Origin: JAQXDR01 sp038138625
GTDB lineage: Bacteria; Pseudomonadota; Alphaproteobacteria; Rhodobacterales; Rhodobacteraceae
Length of the DNA: 64,000 nucleotides
NCBI GenBank assembly: GCA_038138625.1
Contig: JAYQEA010000003.1
Coordinates: 15,194-79,193 of the forward strand
Reading direction: 5' to 3'
Shown in pieces: positions 36,216 through 45,475 of the stretch (the stretch's first letter is position 1; every line of letters begins with the position of its first letter). Under the pieces are notes generated by a model. The model was not told where the DNA came from. It saw only the letters and a list, made by a program, of their open reading frames with translations, and searched no databases. The position numbers were made by a program, and so were the translations under genes.

Positions 36216-37808
36216 ATGATCCGCAATCCGGTTTTGCCTGGTTTTAATCCCGATCCCAGCTTTGTTCGGGTGGACCAGGACTACTATATCGCCACGTCGA
36301 CGTTTGAGTGGTATCCTGGGGTCCAGATCCATCATTCCCGTGATTTGGTGAACTGGCGTTTGGTCGCGCGGCCTTTAAACCGGCCTGAGCTTTTGGATAT
36401 GCGGGGCAACCCCGATTCATGCGGTATCTGGGCACCCTGTCTGAGCCATCATGATGGACTGTTCTGGTTGGTCTACACAGATGTAAAACGGTTGGATGGC
36501 GCGTTTAAGGATGCACATAACTATATCACCTGTTGCGAAACTATTGATGGGGCATGGCAGGCACCTTGGTATGTGAATAGCTCGGGGTTTGATCCGTCCT
36601 TGTTTCACGATGGTGATGGACGCAAATGGTTCATGAACATGCAATGGAACCACCGTGGATCCGGGACAGGCGGTAACCCTGCACATGACAGCTTTGACGG
36701 TATAGTGCTTCAAGAATGGTCTGTCTCGAGCGGTCTTACGGGCCCTGTCACACGTATTTGGGACGGCAGCGTGCGCGGGCTGACCGAGGCGCCCCATATC
36801 TTTAAACGCAATGGCTGGTATTATCTGACAACCGCCGAAGGCGGAACCGGGTACCAGCATGCGGTGAGCCTCGCGCGGTCTAGGAGTGTACAGGGGCCTT
36901 ACGAAACACATCCGGACGCTCATGTCATATGCACGGATGGCCACCCGGACCATCCGATACAACGCACAGGTCATGGTCAATACGTCGAAACACCCGACGG
37001 TGACGTCTATCACAGCTTTCTGATGGGTCGTCCGATAGCAGGGCCAAACGGGACCGGGCGGTATTGCCCTCTTGGTCGTGAAACCGGCATCGAAAAATGC
37101 GTTTGGGGCAAAGATGATTGGCTCTACCTTGAGACGAAGGGGCTTGTGCCACGTGTCGAGGTTCCCGCACCGACGCCGGTCGAACCGATAGCGGCGAGCC
37201 CTGTACAATATAGCTTTGACGCTGGCCTGCCTGATGATTTCCAGTGGCTTCGTACCCCCTATCCCGAGCGGATTTTTCGCTGTGAAGCCGGGCAGTTGAT
37301 CTTGCGCGGGCGTGAATCGCTGGGCAGTTGGTTTGAACAATCCTTGGTCGCACGACGTCAAACGGACCATGTGTATTCGGCAGAAACTTCTGTAAATTTC
37401 GAAGCCCGATCCTATCAACATGGGGCGGGCCTGATCACCTACTACAACCGTTTCAAATTTCATGCCGCCATCCTGTCGGACGAAGGAACAGGTCCGGCTT
37501 TGCGCGTGATATCATGTGCGGGCGATTATCCTGACGGGGCGCTCACCTTATCCCCGCCGGTCCGGATCAAGGACGGGCCCGTTGATTTGCGTGTTGACGT
37601 ATCGGGGGCGACGCAGCAATTCTTTTGGCGTCAAAGTGGCGCATGGACCCCGTTGGGAACGACGCTCAATGCCGCGATTATTTCAGATGAGGGTGGTCGT
37701 GGAGAGCATGCGTCGTTCACGGGCGCGTTTGTCGGTATGGTATGTTATGATTTGACCGGTCAGGCCAACGAGGCCCGGTTCGATCATTTCAGATATATCC
37801 CGTCTTAA
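36216..37808 (+). CDS. Glycoside hydrolase family 43 beta-xylosidase
   Basis: A 530-residue GH43 enzyme with the subfamily layout of beta-1,4-xylosidases: an N-terminal five-bladed propeller and a C-terminal beta-sandwich domain from about residue 330. Catalytic residues fit D13 in GFNPDPSF (base), the Asp in GFDPSLFHDGDGR (pKa modulator) and the Glu in GLTEAPHIFKRNGWYYL (acid). No signal peptide is present, so it should act in the cytoplasm on imported xylo-oligosaccharides. No transporter or other xylan gene is nearby. Alpha-L-arabinofuranosidase activity is a possible alternative. It begins 52 bases after the TetR gene. Confidence 0.9.
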   Translation: MIRNPVLPGFNPDPSFVRVDQDYYIATSTFEWYPGVQIHHSRDLVNWRLVARPLNRPELLDMRGNPDSCGIWAPCLSHHDGLFWLVYTDVKRLDGAFKDAHNYITCCETIDGAWQAPWYVNSSGFDPSLFHDGDGRKWFMNMQWNHRGSGTGGNPAHDSFDGIVLQEWSVSSGLTGPVTRIWDGSVRGLTEAPHIFKRNGWYYLTTAEGGTGYQHAVSLARSRSVQGPYETHPDAHVICTDGHPDHPIQRTGHGQYVETPDGDVYHSFLMGRPIAGPNGTGRYCPLGRETGIEKCVWGKDDWLYLETKGLVPRVEVPAPTPVEPIAASPVQYSFDAGLPDDFQWLRTPYPERIFRCEAGQLILRGRESLGSWFEQSLVARRQTDHVYSAETSVNFEARSYQHGAGLITYYNRFKFHAAILSDEGTGPALRVISCAGDYPDGALTLSPPVRIKDGPVDLRVDVSGATQQFFWRQSGAWTPLGTTLNAAIISDEGGRGEHASFTGAFVGMVCYDLTGQANEARFDHFRYIPS

Positions 37809-37858
37809 GCCATGCGATGGTGATGCCGTCGCGTGTTTTGGGTGAGTTCTGTCCAAGG

Positions 37859-39712
37859 TTAGGCGCTTTGGTTAGACGTGGCCGATGCATTCGCATCCTC
37901 TAAGGCTGCTGCTAGAACTGTTTCCAGTTCTGCCTCCAGCTCTTTCGCGCGTTGGATATAGGCGGGATCGGATGCAGTCGGTTTGTCGGGTGTCCAAACC
38001 TTGGCCAGCTCGCGCAGAGCATACCGGTCATGTTTGTAATACGCACGCTCTGCGGCGGCTGCCTCGGACTCGTTGAGGCCAATATTTTCCAGCACATACC
38101 GACCTGCTCGAAGAGAGCTGTCAAAAAGCTCGCGGACGATGTCATTGGCGCCCGCACGGTACAGCCCAAAGACGTGGTGACGTGACCGGGCTCGTGCGAT
38201 AATATGCAGGTCCGGGCGTTCGCGCCGCGCATAAGTGGTCAGCCGTGTCGCTGCGTCTTGATCGTCCAGTGCGACCACCAGAACCTGTGCATGCGCCAGA
38301 CCGGCTGCGTGCAGAACCTCTGGTCGTGTCGGATCGCCCAAAAACCCCTTGTAACCAAAGCGGCGCATCAGTTCGATGGTGACCATATCATGATCCAGCA
38401 CAACGCAGGTGTGTCCTGTAGATCTGACCAATTGGGTTACCGTTTGTCCAAAACGTCCCAGACCGGCAATAATGACGGGGCCTTTTATGTCGATCTCGTC
38501 TTCATCCATGGCGTTTGCGTTGGATTTGACCAAGCGCGCTGCAATCGCGGCATACATCATAAAACTGAGAGGGGTCAGTAACATCGAAAGGGCGACGATC
38601 AGCAACAACTGATCTGTCAATGCTGCAGGCAGGACCGCTGCCTGACCGGAAAATGCGATCAATACAAACCCGAACTCACCTGCCTGGGCCAACCCAAGAG
38701 TGAATAGCCAAAGCGCCCGCCGTCTTAATCCGAATAATCGGCCCAGCCCGAAAAGAATGGCACCTTTGAGTATCATCACCGACACGGTCAGGGCCAGTAG
38801 ATGGACCGGGTTCGCCCAGACTGCTGCAAGGTCGATGCCTGCACCAACAGTGATAAAGAAAAGCCCTAGTAAAAGGCCCTTGAACGGTTTGATGTCGGAT
38901 TCAATTTCATGTCGAAATTCCGAATTTGCCAAGACGACCCCACCCAGAAACGCGCCAAGTGCCGGAGACAGCCCCACAAGCAACATTGCCGACGCGATAC
39001 CGACCACGATCAATAGGGCCAGTGCGGTGTACATCTCTGGCAAATGGGCGGCGTGGACAAAGCGAAATACAGGACGCACAAGGTAAAGTCCGGCCAAAAC
39101 GAGCCCTGCGATTGTACCCAGTGTGGCCAGCGCTGCACCCCATCCCGGCAGACTTGACACCAGCGAAATGCTGTCGTGTCCATTGGCACTGGCTTCATGG
39201 CCGGACATGGCTAGCAGCGGCAAAAGGATCAAAAAGGGAATGACCGCGATGTCTTGTGTCAATAGCACTGAAAACGCTGATCGTCCTCCTTGTGTTTGAG
39301 CCAAGCCCTTTTCTGTGAGGGTTTGCAATACGATCGCGGTTGAACTTAAGGCGAGGATCAAGCCTACCGCAACAGATTGACGTGGCTGCAACCCAATCGC
39401 CCAGGCCCCCCCCGCCAGTAACACAACAGACCCCAACACTTGCAACGTGCCCAGTCCCAGAAGGCGATGGCGCATATCCCACAACGTGCGCGGTTGAAGT
39501 TCAAGGCCGATCAAAAAAAGCATCATGACAACGCCGAACTCGGCCACGTGTTGAAGGCTTGTTGTGTCGCCCACCAATCCTAAAATTGGCCCGACAACCA
39601 AGCCAGCCAGTAAATATCCCAAAACGGATCCCAACCCGAGACGTGCCGCGAAAGGAACGGCAACCACGGCCGCGATCAAATAGATGCTGGCATTGAAAAG
39701 AAAAGCCTCCAT
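37859..39712 (-). CDS. CPA2-family cation:proton antiporter with TrkA-N domain (KefB/KefC type)
   Basis: A 617-residue inner-membrane transporter. About the first 380 residues form twelve to thirteen hydrophobic segments with the Na+/H+ exchanger fold; FLIGLELQPRTLWDMR and LILALSSTAIVLQTL are typical of the Kef group. A cytoplasmic NAD-binding TrkA-N (RCK) domain follows from about residue 410 (GPVIIAGLGRFGQTV, VVALDDQDAATRL). It probably exports K+ in exchange for protons, as a glutathione-gated or redox-gated system, although the glutathione site is not confirmed. The Lrp gene ends 16 bases upstream on the same strand. Confidence 0.92.
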   Translation of the reverse strand: MEAFLFNASIYLIAAVVAVPFAARLGLGSVLGYLLAGLVVGPILGLVGDTTSLQHVAEFGVVMMLFLIGLELQPRTLWDMRHRLLGLGTLQVLGSVVLLAGGAWAIGLQPRQSVAVGLILALSSTAIVLQTLTEKGLAQTQGGRSAFSVLLTQDIAVIPFLILLPLLAMSGHEASANGHDSISLVSSLPGWGAALATLGTIAGLVLAGLYLVRPVFRFVHAAHLPEMYTALALLIVVGIASAMLLVGLSPALGAFLGGVVLANSEFRHEIESDIKPFKGLLLGLFFITVGAGIDLAAVWANPVHLLALTVSVMILKGAILFGLGRLFGLRRRALWLFTLGLAQAGEFGFVLIAFSGQAAVLPAALTDQLLLIVALSMLLTPLSFMMYAAIAARLVKSNANAMDEDEIDIKGPVIIAGLGRFGQTVTQLVRSTGHTCVVLDHDMVTIELMRRFGYKGFLGDPTRPEVLHAAGLAHAQVLVVALDDQDAATRLTTYARRERPDLHIIARARSRHHVFGLYRAGANDIVRELFDSSLRAGRYVLENIGLNESEAAAAERAYYKHDRYALRELAKVWTPDKPTASDPAYIQRAKELEAELETVLAAALEDANASATSNQSA

Positions 39713-39728
39713 ATTGGCCTCCGAATTG

Positions 39729-40217
39729 TCAAATGGGATATGGTGCGTCGGATTTCAGCTGATTCATGACAATCTGGCTTTGGACACGGGCAACGGTCTC
39801 GTGTGGTAACAGGACGTTGTGAATTAGCCTGTTCAGGGCGGAGAGATCTGCACACCAGACCTGCAAAAGATAATCCGCTTCCCCTGTCAGCGTCCAGGCA
39901 CTGATAATCTCGGGATTGACCTGAACCAGTCTGGCAAAACTGCGTGCGCCATCAGGAGTGTGAGCTTGCATTTGCACTTGGACGAAGGCCTGTACCGTCA
40001 GCCCAAGTGTCTGGGGATTCAATCGCGCGACATAGGATTTGATGTATCCGGCGTTTTCGAGGCGCTGTCGACGACGTCCGGCCTGACTGGCAGAAAGGTT
40101 CAATGTTCTGCTCAGGTCCTGAGCTGTCATCTGAGAATTGGTCTGCAAGGCATCAAGCAGACGCTTGTCCGTTTCATCCAATTGATGCGGGTTTTGTGCG
40201 TTGTAATCGTCATTCAT
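39729..40217 (-). CDS. Lrp/AsnC-family transcriptional regulator
   Basis: A 162-residue feast/famine regulator. The N-terminal helix-turn-helix spans about residues 13-60 (LDETDKRLLDALQTNSQMTA, then LNLSASQAGRRRQRLENAGYI), followed by the RAM ligand-binding sandwich (LGLTVQAFVQVQM, then TGEADYLLQVWCADLSALNR). It is divergent from hppD with a 103-base gap that holds a near-perfect palindrome, an arrangement typical of an Lrp regulator controlling the adjacent tyrosine or phenylalanine breakdown gene. The ligand is likely an aromatic amino acid, which is inference. Confidence 0.9.
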   Translation of the reverse strand: MNDDYNAQNPHQLDETDKRLLDALQTNSQMTAQDLSRTLNLSASQAGRRRQRLENAGYIKSYVARLNPQTLGLTVQAFVQVQMQAHTPDGARSFARLVQVNPEIISAWTLTGEADYLLQVWCADLSALNRLIHNVLLPHETVARVQSQIVMNQLKSDAPYPI

Positions 40218-40225
40218 GCTGTATA

Positions 40226-40244
40226 TCAGGCTAAATTTAGCTGA
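40226..40244. promoter_or_regulatory. Palindrome between the lrp-like gene and hppD, probable Lrp operator
   Basis: GCTAAATTTAGC (40230-40241) is a perfect 12-bp palindrome, flanked by TCA and TGA that extend the symmetry with one extra base on the left. It lies 9 bases before the Lrp start codon and 77 bases before hppD, the normal place for an autoregulatory Lrp/AsnC site that also controls the divergent gene. Confidence 0.5.
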
Positions 40245-40320
40245 ATTACAAGTATTTTGCGCAAACTATGAGATCTTTACGCTTTAGGATCCCTTGCATG
40301 CATTGCACAGGAGGCTATCC

Positions 40321-41427
40321 ATGGGACCGTTCCCGCACAACACTCCACAGTCCAAGGTTACCGAGCAGAACCCTGCCGGGACAGATGGCTTTGAATTTGT
40401 CGAATTTGCCCATCCTGAACCGGACGTGCTGAGGACACAATTTTCGCAAATGGGCTTTGAGCACGTGGCAACGCACAAAGTCAAAGCGATCGAACTGTGG
40501 CAGCAGGGGGATATAACCTATGTGGTGAATGCCGAACCTGACAGCCATGCTGCGCGTTTTGCCGAGCAACATGGACCCTGTGCGCCCTCAATGGGTTGGC
40601 GCGTGGCCAGCGCAAAACAGGCGCTTGACCATGCTGTCTCTCAAGGCGCCAAAATCTACGATTCTGCCGATAAGACTATGGAGGTCCCCGCCATAGAAGG
40701 TATTGGCGGATCGTTGATCTATTTCATCGAAGATTATTATGCGACCTCGCCGTACAATGCAGAGTTCAACTGGATAGCCCGATCCAAGCCTAAAGGCGTT
40801 GGATTTTACTATCTTGACCACCTGACCCATAATGTTTTTCGGGGGAATATGGATGTCTGGTTTAAATTTTACAAAAAACTTTTCAATTTCAGAGAGGTAA
40901 AGTTTTTTGATATCGAAGGTAAATATACCGGATTGGTCAGTCGTGCGCTGACATCGCCCTGTGGACGGATCAGGATTCCGATCAATGAAGACCGCGGCGA
41001 GACTGGCCAGATCGTCAGCTATCTGAAGAAATACCGTGGTGAAGGTATCCAACACATCGCGGTCGGAAGCGAAACACTTTACGATAGCACAGATAGGATT
41101 GCGGAGGCTGGCATTGCGTTCATGCCCCCCCCGCCAGCTGCCTATTACGCACAAAGCCATGATCGGGTGCAAGGCCATCAAGAGCCGGTGGATCGCATGA
41201 TGCGCTATGGAATTTTAATTGATGGCGAAGGCGTTGTGAATGGTGGCGAGACACGCATTCTTTTACAGATTTTTTCAAAAACGATGATCGGCCCGATCTT
41301 TTTTGAATTTATCCAACGCAAAGGGGATGACGGTTTTGGTGAGGGCAATTTCAAGGCTTTGTTTGAATCGATAGAGCGTGAACAAATAAATTCTGGTGAA
41401 CTGACGTCGGAGATGTCGACCCTTTGA
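40321..41427 (+). CDS. hppD: 4-hydroxyphenylpyruvate dioxygenase
   Basis: A 368-residue non-haem iron dioxygenase converting 4-hydroxyphenylpyruvate to homogentisate in tyrosine breakdown. It has two VOC-like halves. The iron ligands are the His in YLDHLTHNV, the His in IQHIAVGS and the Glu in FFEFIQRKGDDGFGEGNFKA, the last being a family signature near the C terminus. The ATG at 40321 is preceded by a strong ribosome binding site (AGGAGG, about 6 bases away); the frame is open 9 codons further. Homogentisate dioxygenase genes are not in the window. Confidence 0.95.
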   Translation: MGPFPHNTPQSKVTEQNPAGTDGFEFVEFAHPEPDVLRTQFSQMGFEHVATHKVKAIELWQQGDITYVVNAEPDSHAARFAEQHGPCAPSMGWRVASAKQALDHAVSQGAKIYDSADKTMEVPAIEGIGGSLIYFIEDYYATSPYNAEFNWIARSKPKGVGFYYLDHLTHNVFRGNMDVWFKFYKKLFNFREVKFFDIEGKYTGLVSRALTSPCGRIRIPINEDRGETGQIVSYLKKYRGEGIQHIAVGSETLYDSTDRIAEAGIAFMPPPPAAYYAQSHDRVQGHQEPVDRMMRYGILIDGEGVVNGGETRILLQIFSKTMIGPIFFEFIQRKGDDGFGEGNFKALFESIEREQINSGELTSEMSTL

Positions 41428-41547
41428 TCGGCAACGGGTACACAAAATGCAGGCCACAGCGGCATCGAGCCCCTGCGGTCTGCGCCCGGTCAGGGACCGG
41501 ACCGGCGCCCTGGGTCAAAAAGTGCTGCATTAAACTAAGACATAAAT

Positions 41548-44500
41548 TCAGGGTGGTGTCAGAACGATGGTTCTTCCGCTCCTTACATAGCGGAGTTCGT
41601 CGCGCGTGATCGCAGCAACGCGTCCACCGTCAAGGCGATCTCCGACGGCAACCTGAACATAGCGGCCATTGACCAGGCGTATTGTTGCGCGTCGCTGCCC
41701 GGGTGTTCCATAAATGCCCATGACATTAATGCGGCGGCGGTTCAGGGCGTTTGTTTGTGTTGCGGCGCGGGCGACGCTGATTGGTGTGTTTGAGGTTATG
41801 GTCGCAGCCGGCGCCGCCGCGCGTGGCTGCGCCGTTGCAGCAACCTCGCGGGTTTGGGGTGTTTGCGCCGCGCGCGCGGTCCTGACGATCCGGTCAAAAT
41901 CGCGGGGCCTGCCTATAGGGCGTGGTGCAACTTTAACAGCTTGTGTGGTAGCGGACGTGTCTGCCTCGTCCAGATCCTTTTGTGTGATCGGACGGGGGCG
42001 TGGTCGAAAGCCCGACAGTTCGGCAAGAGAAAGCCCGCTCAATTCGGCGCGTTCGCGTCTCTCACTCAGGCTGTCTGGACGAAGTTTTGGACGTGCTGCT
42101 TTCATCGCTGCCTGTAAAGCCAAAAGCTCGGGCGATTGGGACAGAAGCGCGGCTTCGGCTGGGCGCGGGGGGGGAACTGTTTCTGGAGCGCCGAGATAGA
42201 CCATGAAGCGGTCTGGCGAAATGGCACCCTCTTTTGTCGCCCGGACCAGTCCACGCGCGTCAAGATCAAAACGGAATTCAGGGCCCAGGGGCAAAACCGG
42301 TGGTGGTACGGGGCGGTCCACGCGAAGCTGTCCAACGCTTGCCAATGCCACGGCATCCGGTTGCGGGACGCGCGCATCTATTGAAGTGGTGTAGACTGCG
42401 CCCAATCCCTCGGCAGTTGGGATGCCGGGTTGTTGCGGCCCGCGTTGCCAAATTCCCGTCGCCACATAGGCGGTTTCGGCCTCGGTTTCAGACACGACCT
42501 CGAAGGTGTCGGGCGCAGTCAGGTTTGAGGTTTGCGGCATTGGCGCTACGGGGTCTAACACCGACAGACTGAGCGTTCCGGCGTCACCGTTGTTCGGGCC
42601 ACCCGGGACAAGAGAGTTTGTCTCGGCTGTATCAACACCACGCAATGATCCGGGTAGGAACCGCGCCAGACCGTCGTCCAAAAACACCGAAGCCCACACC
42701 GCCGCACCCGCCAGAACCATAAGCAGTGTCAATGTGAGGACAAGGCCCACAAGACGCGACTGGCGCTGCCTTTTTAAGCGTTTGGGATGCGCGAACGCTT
42801 CGTCTATTGATTTAGGGGCTGCGCCATCCGCTGATGGCATTGGGGGGATTTCAGGATCCTCATCCAGCGGCGGTAGGTCCGGTTCTTCGGCACGCTGTTC
42901 GGCGAGTGCGGTTGTGATCACGGCGCCGGGGCGATTGCGCGCCGGTAAAATGCCAAACCGACGTTTGGGTCTAACGTCGTCGGCTGTATCGGGTTTGGTG
43001 TCAGATTCAATAGTCTCGTCAGCGACGAGTGGTGCGTCATTGAAGTCTTCTACCGCTGCGTTGCGACGGCCGAACAATCGCGACTTTTTACGCGGTTTTT
43101 GAGGTGGATTCAGAGGGAAAGGATCTTCATCCCATTTCGGAGATGGATCCGTGTCGCGCGGCTTGGATTTGAATGCGGGGGGGGCATCGGGCCGGGTCAG
43201 CGAAAGACTTCCACGGCGTTCTGTGCTGGAGTCGCCGCGATCCCCGCGCACTGATGCAAAAGCCGGAGGATTTTGGGCTGCTAATGGAGGACGTGTAGGG
43301 ATTTCTGGTGTGTCGCGACGTGGCGGTAACGGAGGTCGCATGCCACCGTCTGCACGGCGACTGCTGAATGTGGCAAGCGGCTGTGGTGTTTCGGTTGCGA
43401 CTGAGACATCTGATCCATCCGGTGGCTCGAGGTTCGGCGTTTGGGCGTTCTGTGCGCCGTCGTTTGGCCCAGACGTTGTCTCGTCCGGATCATTTTCGCT
43501 GGACCCCGCAACACTTGATGGGTCATTTTCTTCTGCTTCTGCTTCTGCTTCTGCTTCTGCTTCTGCTTCTGCTTCTGCTTCTGCCTCTGGCATGTCAGAA
43601 ATAATGGGCTCGATTGCATCTGACGGGGCAGGCGCAGGATCTTGAAAATCGTCCTCTGGCACGAGAGGTGACACAAGAGGTCTTGCAGGCTGATTTTCTT
43701 CGTCCGGCTCAATCGGATCAGTTGCGGGCATCTCTGCCAAGGCATCAAAAGCGTTTTGTGCGAGATCTGTGTCGGGTTCTTTGTGCCCATCAGCATCGCG
43801 CAGGGCTGCAAACGCGGCCTTGCTTAGCGAATCTTCGGGCTCATTTTCTTGGTGCAGAGCGTCTTCTGCATCCTGTGCATTTAAAACATCTTTGAAACTG
43901 GGATGCGATTTTTCAGCGTCATCCGGAAAAATCGTTTCGGTTTGATCAGAGGTGTCCGTGTCGTCTGTGTTCTTTGAAAGATCCGTGCCGACTGAATGGT
44001 CTGTCTTCTCGACGGACGCATCGTCTAGCGGCTCATCCGATTGTGATGGTGTCAGATCATCTGCGCCAGATTGTATTTCGCCTCTTGGAGAAGGTAAGTC
44101 CGGGATCGGATTATCATCGCGTTGCGGTAAATCTCCGGTCCAACCGCGCGCGGCGCCAAAAAACACCTCACCTTCAAACGAGTCTGACAAACAAGCCGCG
44201 AAACACACCGCAGAAAAGCCATGAGCGGTGGCAAACACCTCCGCCTGTGTGAGCGTTTCCCGAGCCACCGCAGCCACCTGAATTTGAGTGCCTACAATAG
44301 CCCAGTCACAGACCAATTCATGTGCCTGGTACGGCGTTTCAGCTTCCAGAGCCCGATTGATTCGGTCCTGCATCGCGGCACCACGGGCGCCGTCGTCTTC
44401 AAGACAGAGAAATTTGATCTGCGTATCCGGGATGATCAGCTTGACATCAACACTGCCGGTGCTGCGCTTTAGTGCCTGATTGTAAAGGTCTGCGAGCGCT

Positions 44501-44628
44501 TCTTTGAGGTCGGGTGCGCTGACCGCAACTTCGCCCAAGGCAATCCACCCCTTGGCGTCGCGCGCCAAAAGGGCGATGCCATCGTAGGACAAGGACAACG
44601 CAAAATCCGGTTTCATGAGTGGCTGCAT
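41548..44628 (-). CDS. Large membrane protein with PilM-like N terminus and PilP-like C terminus
   Basis: A 1026-residue protein in four parts. Residues about 5-165 resemble the PilM/GspL-type actin-like fold (SLSYDGIALLARDAKGWIAL, LIIPDTQIKFL). Residues 170-620 are acidic and Pro-rich, presumably disordered, and include an (Ala-Glu) run from a hexanucleotide repeat. One membrane segment lies near 625-650 (RLVGLVLTLTLLMVLAGAAV). A long Pro-rich region ends in a small beta domain in the last 60 residues (INVMGIYGTPGQRRATIRLV, YVQVAVGDRLDGGRVAAI) like PilP/GspC. The fusion would bridge the inner membrane. No other pilus or secretion gene is nearby. Function is unknown. An ATG at 44616 is an alternative start. 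Confidence 0.75.
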   Translation of the reverse strand: MQPLMKPDFALSLSYDGIALLARDAKGWIALGEVAVSAPDLKEALADLYNQALKRSTGSVDVKLIIPDTQIKFLCLEDDGARGAAMQDRINRALEAETPYQAHELVCDWAIVGTQIQVAAVARETLTQAEVFATAHGFSAVCFAACLSDSFEGEVFFGAARGWTGDLPQRDDNPIPDLPSPRGEIQSGADDLTPSQSDEPLDDASVEKTDHSVGTDLSKNTDDTDTSDQTETIFPDDAEKSHPSFKDVLNAQDAEDALHQENEPEDSLSKAAFAALRDADGHKEPDTDLAQNAFDALAEMPATDPIEPDEENQPARPLVSPLVPEDDFQDPAPAPSDAIEPIISDMPEAEAEAEAEAEAEAEAEAEENDPSSVAGSSENDPDETTSGPNDGAQNAQTPNLEPPDGSDVSVATETPQPLATFSSRRADGGMRPPLPPRRDTPEIPTRPPLAAQNPPAFASVRGDRGDSSTERRGSLSLTRPDAPPAFKSKPRDTDPSPKWDEDPFPLNPPQKPRKKSRLFGRRNAAVEDFNDAPLVADETIESDTKPDTADDVRPKRRFGILPARNRPGAVITTALAEQRAEEPDLPPLDEDPEIPPMPSADGAAPKSIDEAFAHPKRLKRQRQSRLVGLVLTLTLLMVLAGAAVWASVFLDDGLARFLPGSLRGVDTAETNSLVPGGPNNGDAGTLSLSVLDPVAPMPQTSNLTAPDTFEVVSETEAETAYVATGIWQRGPQQPGIPTAEGLGAVYTTSIDARVPQPDAVALASVGQLRVDRPVPPPVLPLGPEFRFDLDARGLVRATKEGAISPDRFMVYLGAPETVPPPRPAEAALLSQSPELLALQAAMKAARPKLRPDSLSERRERAELSGLSLAELSGFRPRPRPITQKDLDEADTSATTQAVKVAPRPIGRPRDFDRIVRTARAAQTPQTREVAATAQPRAAAPAATITSNTPISVARAATQTNALNRRRINVMGIYGTPGQRRATIRLVNGRYVQVAVGDRLDGGRVAAITRDELRYVRSGRTIVLTPP
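43531..43584. repeat. Hexanucleotide microsatellite (TTCTGC)9 inside the PilM/PilP-like gene
   Basis: Nine perfect copies of TTCTGC (54 bases) on the plus strand, read as (GCAGAA)9 on the coding minus strand and giving nine Ala-Glu pairs. One unit change keeps the reading frame, so the array can vary in length without inactivating the gene. Confidence 0.95.
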
Positions 44629-44778
44629 AACATGTGCACGCCAAGGGGGGGAGTCATTCTGCGCTTGTTTTCTGGATTGTTAGCAAGGAATTGCGCATCG
44701 TTTGCACTGGGGTTGCGACATCGCGCCATTAGGCGCAGCCTGTCGCACCAATGATCATAACATCAGGTAAGGCAGGAT

Positions 44779-45462
44779 ATGCGAATTCTTTATGCAATGA
44801 CTTTCGTCTGGCTGACAGCGGTGACGGCGCTGGCGGAAGGGGCCACTGTAACGGTGCAAGGATCAGGTATAGCCGAGGCAGTTCCCGACATCGTCATTCT
44901 GAATATCGGCGTGGAAGCTCGCGCAGAGCAGCCACAGGACGCCGCTGACGCTATGGCTATCGACGCGGCCGAGGTTCTGGCCGCATTGATTGCACAAGGG
45001 GTGGCCACGCGTGATGTGCAGACCCAATCGATCAATTTGCAACCCGTTTACGAAACCCGCGACGCAGACCGCCGATCGGTCATAGTCGGTTTTGTCGCAT
45101 CAAACCGGTATTCTGTCATCCTGCGGGATCTGGACCTTGTGGGGCCCGTGTTGGGGGCTGTTCTCGAGGTTGGTGCAGATCGCTTAGAGGGTTTGCGCTT
45201 TGATATATCGGATCCCCAGCCACTTTTGACACAGGCCCGACAGCGCGCAGTCGAGGATGCTCATCTAAGGGCAGAGACCTATGCCAAGGCCGCAGGTCTG
45301 GAACTTGGCGCGGTTTTGTACATCCAAGAAGGTGGGGGCGGGTCATACCCTCGGCCGGAAATGATGATGTCATCCCGCATGGCGTCTGATATGGCGGTTG
45401 CGGCAGGTACCTTGGAGAAAAGGGCGCAAGTCACTGTGACCTACGCCCTCAAACAACCCTAA
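44779..45462 (+). CDS. SIMPL-domain (DUF541) periplasmic protein
   Basis: A 227-residue exported protein. The N-terminal signal peptide reads MRILYAMTFVWLTAVTALAEG, with cleavage probably after residue 19-20. The rest is one SIMPL domain: VTVQGSGIAEAVPDIVILNI at the start, TQSINLQPVYETRD, IVGFVASNRYSVILRDLDLV and VEDAHLRAETYAKAAGLELG, all typical. Family members (such as BP26/OMP28 and YggE) form ring-like oligomers and are linked to oxidative stress; the mechanism is not known. It is convergent with metY, with 13 bases between stops. Confidence 0.9.
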   Translation: MRILYAMTFVWLTAVTALAEGATVTVQGSGIAEAVPDIVILNIGVEARAEQPQDAADAMAIDAAEVLAALIAQGVATRDVQTQSINLQPVYETRDADRRSVIVGFVASNRYSVILRDLDLVGPVLGAVLEVGADRLEGLRFDISDPQPLLTQARQRAVEDAHLRAETYAKAAGLELGAVLYIQEGGGGSYPRPEMMMSSRMASDMAVAAGTLEKRAQVTVTYALKQP

Positions 45463-45475
45463 AGCCTGACTGTGA

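Noticed and set aside
43368..43604. Plus-strand frame with a long poly-Leu stretch opposite the PilM/PilP-like gene
   Set aside because: It is the antisense reading of the TTCTGC microsatellite and surrounding coding sequence; no ribosome binding site and no independent likeness to proteins.
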